Shown: piece after piece, positions 1 to 8,864 of the stretch | Layout of the letters: every line of letters begins with the position of its first letter | How positions within the stretch are numbered: position 1 is the first letter of the stretch | The notes under the pieces: generated by a model | The model's database searches: none | What the model was told of the DNA's origin: nothing | Seen by the model: only the letters and a program-made list of their open reading frames with translations | Program-made: the position numbers and the translations under genes | From: DATFVA01 sp963745945 | GTDB lineage: Bacteria > Bacteroidota > Ignavibacteria > Ignavibacteriales > Ignavibacteriaceae | Reading direction: 5' to 3' | DNA length: 64,000 bases | NCBI GenBank assembly: GCA_963745945.1 | Contig: CAVUZG010000007.1 | Coordinates: forward strand, 124,001 to 188,000

Positions 1-1038
1 ACCGATCTGATTTACTTTTATTAGGATTGAGTTTGCGACACCAAGTTCAATTCCTTTAGCAAGTCTTTCGGTATTAGTTACAAAAATATCATCGCCAACA
101 AGCTGAATTTTATCTCCGAGCTTCTCAGTGAGAAGCTGCCAGCCATCCCAATCATCTTCAGCCAATCCATCTTCCAAAGAAACTATTGGATATTTCTTTA
201 CCCAGTCGGCCCAGTAGTCTACCATTTTCTCAATTGGAATTTCTTTATTCGGAGCAGATTTAAATAAATGGTACGCATTTTTTTCTTTTAAATAAAATTC
301 ACTTGCAGCCGGATCAAGTGCAATACCTATATCGGTTCCAACTTTGTAGCCGGCTTTTTCAATCGCTTCAAGAATTACCTCAATAGCTTCTTCATTTGAT
401 TTTAAATTTGGTGCAAATCCGCCTTCATCACCTACAGCAGTATTGTAACCTTTTTTTGCTAAAACTGATTTAAGTGAATGGAAGGTTTCAGCACCCATTC
501 TTAACGCTTCAGAAAAACTCGGTGCACCAAAAGGCATGATCATAAATTCCTGGAAATCAACATTATTATCAGCGTGTTTTCCGCCATTAAGAATATTCAT
601 CATCGGAACGGGAAGAGTGCGTGCATTTGTTCCGCCTATATAACGATACAAAGGTAAACCAAGTGTTTCAGCTGCAGCTTTTGCACAGGCAAGTGAAACT
701 CCTAGAATTGCATTGGCACCAAGTGATGATTTATTTTCTGTTCCATCAAGTGTAATTAAAAGATTATCTATTTCAGCCTGATCAACCGCATCGAAATCGA
801 TCAACTCATCTGCAATTTTCTCGTTTACATTTTCAACTGCCTTTAAAACTCCCTTACCATTATAGCGTGTTTTATCGCCATCTCTCAATTCAACTGCTTC
901 GTGTTCCCCGGTTGATGCACCGCTTGGCACTGCAGCGCGGCCAATTATTCCTGATTCAAGCAATACTTCAACTTCAACTGTTGGATTTCCTCTCGAGTCA
1001 AGTATCTCTCTTCCAAGTATATCTACTATTGTCGTCAT
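1..1038 (-). CDS. eno: Enolase, C-terminal part beyond the left edge
   Basis: Enolase converts 2-phosphoglycerate to phosphoenolpyruvate in glycolysis in the cytoplasm. The reverse strand reads 346 codons from an ATG at 1036-1038, beginning MTTIVDILGREILDSRGNPT, the classic enolase N-terminus. Later I see the catalytic loop VGDEGGFAPN, the metal-binding SLEDGLAEDDWDGW and GDDIF segments, and the catalytic lysine in ILIKVNQIG (about residue 341), right where the window ends. About 85 residues are missing off the edge. A good AGGAG site lies just upstream of the start. The gene is divergent from the MFS transporter across a 540-base gap. Identity is essentially certain. Confidence 0.97.
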   Translation of the reverse strand, partial: MTTIVDILGREILDSRGNPTVEVEVLLESGIIGRAAVPSGASTGEHEAVELRDGDKTRYNGKGVLKAVENVNEKIADELIDFDAVDQAEIDNLLITLDGTENKSSLGANAILGVSLACAKAAAETLGLPLYRYIGGTNARTLPVPMMNILNGGKHADNNVDFQEFMIMPFGAPSFSEALRMGAETFHSLKSVLAKKGYNTAVGDEGGFAPNLKSNEEAIEVILEAIEKAGYKVGTDIGIALDPAASEFYLKEKNAYHLFKSAPNKEIPIEKMVDYWADWVKKYPIVSLEDGLAEDDWDGWQLLTEKLGDKIQLVGDDIFVTNTERLAKGIELGVANSILIKVNQIG

Positions 1039-1578
1039 TTCTTCTCCTGATTTTCTATAATAATTCGTTAAGTCTATTTGAATTAACCATGTAAAGTTAG
1101 ATAAGTGAGCACGAAAAAAAAAGGAAATGAATCAAAATCGGGCAGGATGTACCTCAAATAAATTTATCTCTTGAATGAAGGAAAAATGGAGTATTGAAAC
1201 AATGAAATGGTGATTACAACCATACGATTTAAATATTCCATTCCTTCAAAATACTTAGCTTAAAGACCTTAATACTTCTGTATTTGTCTTGAAATTTTTA
1301 ATCATCTAAAAATCTACAAACCAAAGCATTCCAGGAATTGAATTTCGAATAAATACACATATTCCCGGTGTGCATGTAAAATAAAAATGCTTATTTTTAT
1401 TCCCAGTAATTAATTTTATATCATTATTATGTGTTTGTTTAAAAAAGAATTAAAAAACCCTCCGGAAAATTCATTTTACATTTTTCAATTAAATTATCGG
1501 TTAATGCGAAATTCCCTTTTACAAAACACAATATTTAATAAATGTATTTATTAATCATCAAATAAATGGTAACAGATT
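1039..1578. other. Intergenic region between divergent eno and MFS gene
   Basis: This is a 540-base AT-rich stretch between two divergent genes, so it must hold both promoters. No open frame here looks like a gene. The only structure I noticed is an AT-only inverted repeat at 1380-1401 (AATAAAAAT, GCTT, ATTTTTATT), which could be chance at this base composition. No RNA gene was recognised. Confidence 0.5.
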
Positions 1579-3207
1579 ATGGCTGATCAAAACGATAGTT
1601 CTCAACAACCGGTTGTAGATAAAGCATTCGGGGACGTTGTAAAAGATGCTTTCAAAGAATTGAAGGAAACATTTGTTGCTTTCGCCAAAGCTCCGAAGGC
1701 TTTGTGGGGAATAAATGTTCCTTATATACTCGAAGGACTGATCTACTTTGGTATTCTAACAATTCTCGGTAAATACTGTTCTGAAAATGTAGGACTTGAA
1801 GATAATCAAGCTGGTCTGGTTTACAGTTTTGTTACGGGAGGAATAACCTTTGCGATGTTACTGTTTGGAGGATTTTCTGATAAGATCGGTGTAAGAAAAT
1901 CACTTGCACTTGCTTTTATAGGAATGCTCGGCGGACGTGTTCTTGTAGCTCTTTCAGGCACACTTGGACTGGCAGCCGGTTTGTGGTCGCCTATGTTCTT
2001 TACACTTACAGGCGGTTTATTTGTGATGGTAATGTTTTATGGATTATATCAACCGGCAGCATACGCCGGAGTAAAACGCTACACTACTCCTCAAACTGCC
2101 GCAATGGGTTATGCGGTTATTTACGGACTAATGAATCTCGGCGCTTTTTTCTCAGGGTTTATTTCATCCTTTACACGCCAGAGTTTTGAAAAGACTTTCC
2201 CGCCTAATGGACTTGCAGCCGTGTTCTGGGTTTATGTAGGCATAACTGTTATTGCATTACTGCTCACAGTTACCCTGCTCAGTAAAAAGAGAGACAGAGA
2301 AGCTGTTAATAAAATAAAGTCTCAAACCGGTCGAGAAAATGAACCTGAAGAGGAGGAAGGAGATTCTTCAGTAAAACCAAAAGTAAACAATATTCCGTTA
2401 ATTATATATTCTGCAATTGCTGTTCTGCTTTTTGTATTCTCGGATTTTGTACATGAAAATTCCATAGACTTTGTAATAAATACGCATGTTCTCGGGTTGG
2501 AAATTACTTTTGATTTCTTCTTCATTTTATCAATTATTCTGCTGGCAATCGCGATCTATGAATTTCTCCGGCTGCGTCCTCAACATCCGTTTCGTGATAA
2601 AAGATTTGCATTTTTTATTTTCATTCTCATTCCTGTGCAGACTCTTTTTGCCCATAACTGGCTGACAATCCCATATTATCTTGATCGTGCTTTTGCGGGA
2701 ACAGTGGTCAGTAACTACTTTGAAGTATTTTCAAACCTGAATCCGATTCTCATTTTTGTTCTTGCCCCGGTTGTAGCGGGATTGACAGCTAAAGCTGATG
2801 TATATAAAATGATGATTTATGGAACTATAGTGATGTCGGTGCCAACATTCCTGCTTACAATTGGTCCAAATATGTATCTCTTTTTACTGTATGTTTTAAT
2901 CATGACAATTGGTGAGGCAATGTGGCAGCCTAGATTCCTGCAATGGATTGCTGAAGTAGCACCTAAAAATATGACGGGTTTATATATGGGTGTAGGACAA
3001 TTTCCATGGTTCCTTACAAAAGTTTTAACTGGATTTTATTCCGGATGGTTTTTGATGAAATACATCCCGCTGAATACTCCACCTTCAGAAATGAGTTCCG
3101 GAACAATGTGGTTCATTTATGGATTAATAGCCATTGTTAGCCCTATCGGGTTAATTCTATCTAAAAACTGGATGATGAAGGATTTTAGAACAAAAGCTGA
3201 AATTTAA
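1579..3207 (+). CDS. MFS transporter
   Basis: This is a 542-residue inner-membrane permease of the major facilitator superfamily; the substrate is unknown. A soluble N-terminal stretch of about 35 residues is followed by some 12 hydrophobic segments. The loop GGFSDKIGVRKSLALAF matches the MFS motif A between helices 2 and 3. A charged, Glu-rich central loop around residues 238-275 (EPEEEEGDSS) separates the two halves, as usual for MFS. The protein is longer than a typical 400-residue MFS member and has some resemblance to proton-oligopeptide (POT) carriers, but I could not see a clear POT signature. It appears to be a single-gene unit ended by the hairpin at 3230-3270. No convincing Shine-Dalgarno precedes the ATG. 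Confidence 0.8.
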   Translation: MADQNDSSQQPVVDKAFGDVVKDAFKELKETFVAFAKAPKALWGINVPYILEGLIYFGILTILGKYCSENVGLEDNQAGLVYSFVTGGITFAMLLFGGFSDKIGVRKSLALAFIGMLGGRVLVALSGTLGLAAGLWSPMFFTLTGGLFVMVMFYGLYQPAAYAGVKRYTTPQTAAMGYAVIYGLMNLGAFFSGFISSFTRQSFEKTFPPNGLAAVFWVYVGITVIALLLTVTLLSKKRDREAVNKIKSQTGRENEPEEEEGDSSVKPKVNNIPLIIYSAIAVLLFVFSDFVHENSIDFVINTHVLGLEITFDFFFILSIILLAIAIYEFLRLRPQHPFRDKRFAFFIFILIPVQTLFAHNWLTIPYYLDRAFAGTVVSNYFEVFSNLNPILIFVLAPVVAGLTAKADVYKMMIYGTIVMSVPTFLLTIGPNMYLFLLYVLIMTIGEAMWQPRFLQWIAEVAPKNMTGLYMGVGQFPWFLTKVLTGFYSGWFLMKYIPLNTPPSEMSSGTMWFIYGLIAIVSPIGLILSKNWMMKDFRTKAEI

Positions 3208-3229
3208 TTTTTTATCTAATTCTCTTCAC

Positions 3230-3270
3230 ACTGCTGGTTGAATTAATTTCAACCGGCAGTTTTTCTTTTC
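3230..3270 (+). terminator. Rho-independent terminator after the MFS gene
   Basis: A 13-base stem with one T-G pair (3230-3242 with 3248-3260; arms ACTGCTGGTTGAA and TTCAACCGGCAGT), a five-base loop, then TTTTCTTTTC. It lies 22 bases after the MFS stop codon and is a textbook intrinsic terminator on the plus strand. Confidence 0.88.
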
Positions 3271-3506
3271 TTTAACCAACCTTAAAATCAATAAATTTGT
3301 TTGTTTTGATATCTAAAACTTAATATGAATTTAAAATGGCAGCATAGGTTGTTATACAATGAAGAGAAATTCCAGATTCTCAGGATAATTCTATACCTGA
3401 AGTTAAAGTTATACTTGAATTGTGTTCATACCCCTTTAATATAAAAGTAGTATTTTTAATCTCGGTTTTTAAAGGATCAGTCACTTAATAATTCATTTCT
3501 CAAATT

Positions 3507-4412
3507 ATGGATAAAAATAATTTCAGGGCTTACGCTGCATGGATTGCTGTTTGTATAATCTGGGGAACTACTTACCTGGCAATAAGAATCGGAGTTGAAC
3601 ATCTGCCCCCAATGCTTTTTGCAGGCGTAAGGTGGATTGTCGCCGGAATTATTTTCGTATTCTTCCTTAGATGGAGAGGAAAAGCTCTGCCAAAGAAAAA
3701 AGATTTGATCCATATAGCTGTAGTTGGATTGGCTTTAATCGGCATTGGAAACGGACTGGTTGTAACCGGCGAACAATTTATCGGGAGCGGTTTGGCTGCA
3801 TTATTAATCACCACTGTGCCGTTCTGGGTTGTTGGAATGGAATCTGTTATTCCTTCCGGTCCAAAAATTAATTTAAAGATAATCTTTGGTTTATTTTTAG
3901 GTTTAGCCGGTGTGGCTCTTATTTTTAACGGCGAATGGTCTTCACTATTAAATCCCTCTTATCTTCTTGGAATGCTTTGTATTCTCGGAGCTGTAATTGC
4001 ATGGTCATTCGGCACTGTTTATTCCAAGTACAAAAAAGTTAATGTACATCCGCTGATGAATGCCGCTATCCAGATGTTAATTGCAGGAACAGCTCAGACA
4101 ATATTGGGGCTTTTACTCGGTGAAGCATCTGCTGTGTCTTTTCATATGAATGGAATACTTTCATTTTTCTACCTTGTTCTTATCGGTTCAATGTTCGGGT
4201 ATGGATCATATATTTATGCTATCGAACACCTGCCGCTTTCACTTGTGGCTACTTATGCATATATAAACCCGATTATTGCACTTTTCCTCGGCTGGCTAGT
4301 TCTGGACGAAAAAATGAATCTTACAATTATTATTGCCGCAGTTATAATAATACTTGGAGTTATTATCGTAAAACAAGGGGCAAAAAAGCAAAAGTCTCTT
4401 TCAATTACCTGA
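3507..4412 (+). CDS. EamA/DMT-family transporter
   Basis: This is a 301-residue inner-membrane protein of the drug/metabolite transporter superfamily (EamA, RhaT-like), likely exporting amino acids or other small metabolites. About ten hydrophobic helices form two EamA repeats (roughly residues 8-140 and 150-292). The first repeat opens with IIWGTTYLAIRIGVEHLPP and an arginine-containing helix (VRWIVAGIIF), both typical. The second repeat ends in the usual run EHLPLSLVATYAYINPIIALFLGWL spread over helices 8-9, with LDEK following. A lysine-rich tail closes the protein. It appears monocistronic; no terminator hairpin was found before the next gene. The substrate cannot be told from sequence. 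Confidence 0.87.
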   Translation: MDKNNFRAYAAWIAVCIIWGTTYLAIRIGVEHLPPMLFAGVRWIVAGIIFVFFLRWRGKALPKKKDLIHIAVVGLALIGIGNGLVVTGEQFIGSGLAALLITTVPFWVVGMESVIPSGPKINLKIIFGLFLGLAGVALIFNGEWSSLLNPSYLLGMLCILGAVIAWSFGTVYSKYKKVNVHPLMNAAIQMLIAGTAQTILGLLLGEASAVSFHMNGILSFFYLVLIGSMFGYGSYIYAIEHLPLSLVATYAYINPIIALFLGWLVLDEKMNLTIIIAAVIIILGVIIVKQGAKKQKSLSIT

Positions 4413-4492
4413 ATCCTGCAACCCAAATCATACCGGAATTAATTCATATTGCTTAAATTTAATTTTGCATAGTTTAGAAAATCCCTGCAGCG

Positions 4493-5101
4493 ATGAATAA
4501 TTTGATCGAAGAAATTTCAGTTTATATTAATGATTTATTTGAAACAAAGTTGAACCCCGACCTTGTATATCATAATCTTCAACATACTAAAGATGTTGTT
4601 GATGCAGCATTGGAAATATCAGCGGGTAGCGGGGTTACTAAGGAAGATATAGAACTTACATTGATTGCAGCCTGGTTTCATGATTCAGGATATTCAAAAT
4701 CAATAAAAGATCATGAGGAAATAAGTGCAAAGATTGCAGAAAACTTTCTTAAAGAAAGAAATTATCCTGAAGATAAAATTAATATTATTAAACAAATGAT
4801 AATCTCTACAAAAATTCCTCAGAATCCCAAAACTGAATTTGAAAAAGTGTTATGCGATGCAGACCTGGCCTATATTGGAAGTGAAAAGCTTATGCAAAGA
4901 AATGAATTGTTAAGAAAAGAATGGCAGAAAACTTTGAATAAAACTTACAGTGATTTAGAGTGGATAAAACAAAATATTGATTTTATAAATTCAAACCGTT
5001 TTCATACTGAGTATGCAAAGAAAACACTTGGTGAGTCCCGCGGAAAAAATCTCTCCGAGTTGAATAAAATTCTGCATGATCTTGAAAAGAGAAACCCTTA
5101 A
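4493..5101 (+). CDS. HD-domain metal-dependent phosphohydrolase
   Basis: This 202-residue cytoplasmic protein is of the HD superfamily, whose members hydrolyse nucleotides or phosphoesters. The metal-binding residues are visible: H31 in YHNLQHTKDVV, the H63-D64 doublet in AAWFHDSGYS, and Asp in LCDADLAYIG (122/124). The layout resembles the HD proteins fused to or acting like (p)ppGpp or nucleotide hydrolases, but no synthetase domain is present and the substrate is unknown. It sits ten bases before a SixA-type phosphatase gene, so the two are probably co-transcribed. Confidence 0.8.
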   Translation: MNNLIEEISVYINDLFETKLNPDLVYHNLQHTKDVVDAALEISAGSGVTKEDIELTLIAAWFHDSGYSKSIKDHEEISAKIAENFLKERNYPEDKINIIKQMIISTKIPQNPKTEFEKVLCDADLAYIGSEKLMQRNELLRKEWQKTLNKTYSDLEWIKQNIDFINSNRFHTEYAKKTLGESRGKNLSELNKILHDLEKRNP

Positions 5102-5111
5102 TAATGTTAAA

Positions 5112-5609
5112 ATGAAAAAACTCTATCTCGTAAGACATGCAAAATCCAGCTGGAATAATGCTCAGCTTCGGGACTTTGATAGACCTCTTAATAACAGGGG
5201 CAAACGTGATGCTCCCTTTATGGGAAAGTTAATGAAAGAAAAAGGTATTAAACCGGATTTAATATTTTCAAGCCCGGCTAAAAGAGCATATAACACGGCA
5301 GAATATTTTGCAGATGAATTAATTTGCTCGAAAGAGAAAATAATTAAAGACAATAATTTATATGAAGCCTCCGTAACAGATATCTTGAAAGTTTTATTAA
5401 ATGTTGAAGACGCTATTGAAACATTAATGTTATTCGGACACAACCCCGGATTAACAGACGTTTCAAATTTTATTTCAGATAAACAAATCGAAAATATTCC
5501 AACCTCGGCTGTAGTTTCTTTAATCCTTAAGGTTAAACGATGGGATGAACTTGATGAGAATGCCTGTACATTTGATTTTTTTGAATACCCCAAAAAATAT
5601 TTTAAATAG
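5112..5609 (+). CDS. SixA-type histidine phosphatase
   Basis: This 165-residue cytoplasmic enzyme belongs to the histidine phosphatase (phosphoglycerate-mutase-like) superfamily, SixA branch; E. coli SixA removes phosphate from a phosphohistidine. The catalytic RHA motif is at the very N-terminus (KKLYLVRHAKSSW), with a phosphate-pocket arginine in SSPAKRAYNTAE and the second catalytic histidine in LMLFGHNPGLTD. I start at the ATG 5112 because the family begins a few residues before the RH motif; an in-frame ATG at 5076 would add 12 residues overlapping the upstream gene. It is probably co-transcribed with the HD hydrolase. Confidence 0.87.
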   Translation: MKKLYLVRHAKSSWNNAQLRDFDRPLNNRGKRDAPFMGKLMKEKGIKPDLIFSSPAKRAYNTAEYFADELICSKEKIIKDNNLYEASVTDILKVLLNVEDAIETLMLFGHNPGLTDVSNFISDKQIENIPTSAVVSLILKVKRWDELDENACTFDFFEYPKKYFK

Positions 5610-5614
5610 AATTA

Positions 5615-5643
5615 TAAAAAAAAGCCCGGCATAAACCGGGCTT
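5615..5643 (-). terminator. Terminator of the C25 protease gene
   Basis: The perfect stem AAGCCCGG / CCGGGCTT (5622-5629 and 5636-5643) encloses a six-base loop. On the minus strand the stem is followed by a run of T, so it ends transcription of the protease gene that stops at 5665. It also sits 12 bases after the plus-strand phosphatase gene and may slow that transcript too, but there the T run is missing. Confidence 0.87.
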
Positions 5644-5664
5644 AATATTAAGTTGAATAGATTA

Positions 5665-8600
5665 TTATTTTATCAGCATCATTTTTTTTATTGAAGTAAA
5701 ATTTTGTGTTTCTATTCTGTAATAGTAAACACCGCTTGCAAATCTTGAAGCATCAAACATAACTTCATATCTGCCCGATTTCTGCAAACTGTTTACTAAT
5801 GTAATTAACTCTTGACCAAGCAGATTATAAATTTTAAGTTTTACAAAACCATTTTCAGGGATTGAGTATTTAATAGTAGTACTCGGATTAAAAGGATTAG
5901 GATAATTTTGCTCTAATGAAAATTTAACTGGTGAAGTAATGCTTACATTTACTTCGCGTGAATATGAAAAGCTGCCGTTGAAATCAACCTGTTTCAGCCT
6001 GTATATATAATTTCCGGAGCTTAATTCATTATCTTTGTATGAATAAGCTTTTGATTCAGTAGATGTACCAAATCCCGGGACAAATGCAATCTTCTGCCAA
6101 ACTGATTTTTGATTTCCGGCATCTGTCATTTTCCGTTGTATCTCAAAGCCCTGGTTATTCGTTTCTGTTGCGGTAGACCAACTTAGCACTACATTTCCGT
6201 CATTTGAAGCAGCACTAAAAGATGAAAGTTCCACAGGGGTTATATACTCATAATTCACAATCAGGTACGGTGGATTTGCCTGGCTCCATCCATCAAAATT
6301 AATGTAATATGTTGTGGAAGCATCACGATCATAAATGCCGACTGCAAACCAACCCTGGGAGAGGGCGCTTTGCAAATCCGGTCCTGCATTGCTTTCCATT
6401 GTGTATGAATGCCAGCCCGTTGTAAATGTCGATGATTCATCGGAATAAATATATGCAACTCCCTCATCAGCATTATTTATAATCTGGTTATATACTGCCG
6501 ATGCAACATCTGTTACCGGATTTACATTTCCCATCGGTGTAGCACTCCAGTAAGGCCAGTTAGCTGCATTTACATAAGCATTAAACGAAAGAGATAATAT
6601 TGTTGCATCAACGGGAATCGTACTGATGTCAAACATCATCCATCCCAATTCCGGATCAACCGTTATTACTTCACTTACATCCGTTTTGGTTGATGAATTA
6701 CAAGTTCCTGTCCAATAATTTACACTCTGCGGGCGAAGGGTATCTGTTACACTTACCAGATTAGGATCCTGTTCAGTTTTAAAACTGAAGGTAACCGCTG
6801 AACCGCAGGTGTCTCCTATTTCCACAATCTTCCAGTAATATTTTGTAAAGTAATCAAGTGGAAGATAAGAAGGGTCAATAGTCCATGAAGTTGCCAGTGT
6901 GCCTGACTGAACCAGTGTAAGTGAAGAAGGGTTTGTTCCGAAGTAGGTTTCATTTGTTACAGCGTCTGAACCGTTTGTCCATGTTAGTTCACTAAGATTA
7001 ATCGAAATGTCTGCAGCGCCGTCAACCGGATCGGGATTAACTGCTGTTTCAACGGGACAAGGCGGAGCGGTTTCAACAACCGGCAAAGAAGGATCGCCCA
7101 TAAGGTTGTACATTTCCATGTATCTCAATGTTGTGCTATTAATTCCGCCGTAATAATTAACCAGGTAAATCATTCCCTGCACAAACATTGGTGTAACACG
7201 CGTCAGTTCATCTTCAAACATTGATTTAATAATATTTCTTTCAAGTATATCATCTTGATCCCAGTATGAATTAACTGATGATCCATAAAATGAAGCTGCA
7301 CCATGCGCTGTTCGAAGCCATGTCTCACCGAAGCATTCACCGGTACCAAATGAACCGGTTAAGCAAGCAAAAGAATAGACATAGGGATACCAGGTATTTG
7401 TTAGTGAGTTTACCTGCGACTGATTTAGAGGAGGTCCATCAGCCCAGGAGGTTTCAGAACCATGTCCGGAATAAATTGCAAAAATCTGGTTGTCATTTAA
7501 TGCATCAATAAGCTGCTGGGTAGTAGCACTATAAGTATGTGAGTAAAGTTTAAGATCTGTATAACCATCCGGATCAAAATAGGTGTTAATTACATAATTA
7601 TGAGTTCCCTCCGAAATTGCATAATTATCGTTTGAAGCCATAAAAACATTTTTCTTATCCAGGGTTCCCACATAAGATTCCATGAAAGTTGATTTATTTA
7701 TTGCATTTCCCAGTTGTGTTGAATTTGCTACTGAAAATCTTCCGATAAATGCATCTGCAAAATAGTCACCGCCTTCAAGCTGAACATAATTTAAATCAGT
7801 AGTAGGATTGTCTGAACCCGAACCTGTCCATGCAGGAATATTACCAACATCACCAACAAGCAGAATATAATCGGGTCTCGTTGCCAGGTTATCATATCTC
7901 TGTTGAATAAAAGCCTTGATTGCAGTATTTGTAGTTCCGGTTGTGCCGGTATTGAAAACATCAACTGTAAATCCTGCAGCGCTTTTATAAGAAGCAAAAG
8001 GCGCAATATCTGTCTCGTAAGCCGGAGCAGTAATTATTAAATAATTTCCGCCGGCTCTTTCAGTTGTGAATTCGTAATTGGCAAAAATATTATTAAAGAA
8101 ATTATTAAATGTTTTAGATTTACCGGAAACCGGGGCAATATTATTATTCAGATTTAAATTAAATTCAGCAGAATTTATTACGGTTAGTTTATTTTCCACA
8201 GGGTTGTAATTAAACGGATGAATTGTAACGATTATTCCTTTTACTCCGTTTATTATAAATGGTTCAGAAATTTCAATTGATGAATAATTCTTTCCGGTAG
8301 AATTGTAATAGCTGCGATCAATTGTAAAGGGTCTGTCTGAAAGATCATTGTTCTTTTCCCATGGCTGCTGGAAAGGATAGATTTTCTGCTTAAGCTCCTT
8401 TACTTCAGAATTAACCCGCACTACACTTACGGATGGATTTACCTCCTGGTAAGGAATGAACATATCAAATGAAATCTGAGGTAAAGCCGGAAGTCCTATT
8501 TCATTTATAAGACCGTAACCGGGAATATCAATTGAATAAAATTTTTCTCCGTTCACATCTACAGTATTTAACTGGTATGAAGGAAGGTGAAAATTAATTG

Positions 8601-8712
8601 AATATCCACCGGAGTTTTTTTGCAGGGAGATTCCATTGGGTGTTGAAGCGAAGGTTAAATTGATAAAAACAATCGAAAAGAGTACGACGAAAAGAAGATA
8701 GAACTTTTTCAT
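5665..8712 (-). CDS. C25 (gingipain-family) cysteine protease with T9SS sorting domain
   Basis: This is a 1015-residue secreted protease. Residues 1-22 form a signal peptide, followed by a propeptide-like region to about 220. The peptidase C25 domain (about 222-545) begins YLIITAPAYE and contains LLVGDVGNIPAW. The catalytic dyad is His417 in IYSGHGSET and Cys450 in SFACLTGSF. Next come a fibronectin-like region (about 555-650), a beta-rich region to about 820, a segment starting PVELSSFSA, and a C-terminal T9SS type A sorting domain with LEQNYPNPFNPSTTIKYSIP ending in KKMMLIK. Gingipain relatives are exported by T9SS and act at the cell surface or outside. Cleavage specificity cannot be read from sequence. 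It is a lone gene closed by its own terminator. Confidence 0.92.
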   Translation of the reverse strand: MKKFYLLFVVLFSIVFINLTFASTPNGISLQKNSGGYSINFHLPSYQLNTVDVNGEKFYSIDIPGYGLINEIGLPALPQISFDMFIPYQEVNPSVSVVRVNSEVKELKQKIYPFQQPWEKNNDLSDRPFTIDRSYYNSTGKNYSSIEISEPFIINGVKGIIVTIHPFNYNPVENKLTVINSAEFNLNLNNNIAPVSGKSKTFNNFFNNIFANYEFTTERAGGNYLIITAPAYETDIAPFASYKSAAGFTVDVFNTGTTGTTNTAIKAFIQQRYDNLATRPDYILLVGDVGNIPAWTGSGSDNPTTDLNYVQLEGGDYFADAFIGRFSVANSTQLGNAINKSTFMESYVGTLDKKNVFMASNDNYAISEGTHNYVINTYFDPDGYTDLKLYSHTYSATTQQLIDALNDNQIFAIYSGHGSETSWADGPPLNQSQVNSLTNTWYPYVYSFACLTGSFGTGECFGETWLRTAHGAASFYGSSVNSYWDQDDILERNIIKSMFEDELTRVTPMFVQGMIYLVNYYGGINSTTLRYMEMYNLMGDPSLPVVETAPPCPVETAVNPDPVDGAADISINLSELTWTNGSDAVTNETYFGTNPSSLTLVQSGTLATSWTIDPSYLPLDYFTKYYWKIVEIGDTCGSAVTFSFKTEQDPNLVSVTDTLRPQSVNYWTGTCNSSTKTDVSEVITVDPELGWMMFDISTIPVDATILSLSFNAYVNAANWPYWSATPMGNVNPVTDVASAVYNQIINNADEGVAYIYSDESSTFTTGWHSYTMESNAGPDLQSALSQGWFAVGIYDRDASTTYYINFDGWSQANPPYLIVNYEYITPVELSSFSAASNDGNVVLSWSTATETNNQGFEIQRKMTDAGNQKSVWQKIAFVPGFGTSTESKAYSYKDNELSSGNYIYRLKQVDFNGSFSYSREVNVSITSPVKFSLEQNYPNPFNPSTTIKYSIPENGFVKLKIYNLLGQELITLVNSLQKSGRYEVMFDASRFASGVYYYRIETQNFTSIKKMMLIK

Positions 8713-8834
8713 AATTTCCCCAGAAATTAATGAATGAATAGTTTAATAAAATCGTGGCGGGTTCTGAATTACAAAATCGTTATTTAATAAGTAATCGTAA
8801 TATTTGCTTGTATCAAATATAGGAAATAACAATT

Positions 8835-8859
8835 AAAAAAGGGGCGTGCAATACGCCCC
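8835..8859 (-). terminator. Terminator of the PLP-enzyme gene
   Basis: The perfect stem GGGGCGT / ACGCCCC (8841-8847 and 8853-8859) has a five-base loop and, on the minus strand, is followed by TTTTTTAATT. It lies five bases beyond the stop codon of the methionine gamma-lyase-type gene. Confidence 0.9.
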
Positions 8860-8864
8860 GTTCT

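Noticed and set aside
3477..3713. Minus-strand frame of 78 codons at the start of the EamA gene
   Set aside because: It is antisense to the EamA start region and has no coding features.
5162..5593. Open frame of 143 codons on the minus strand
   Set aside because: It is antisense to the SixA-type phosphatase with intact RHA motif.
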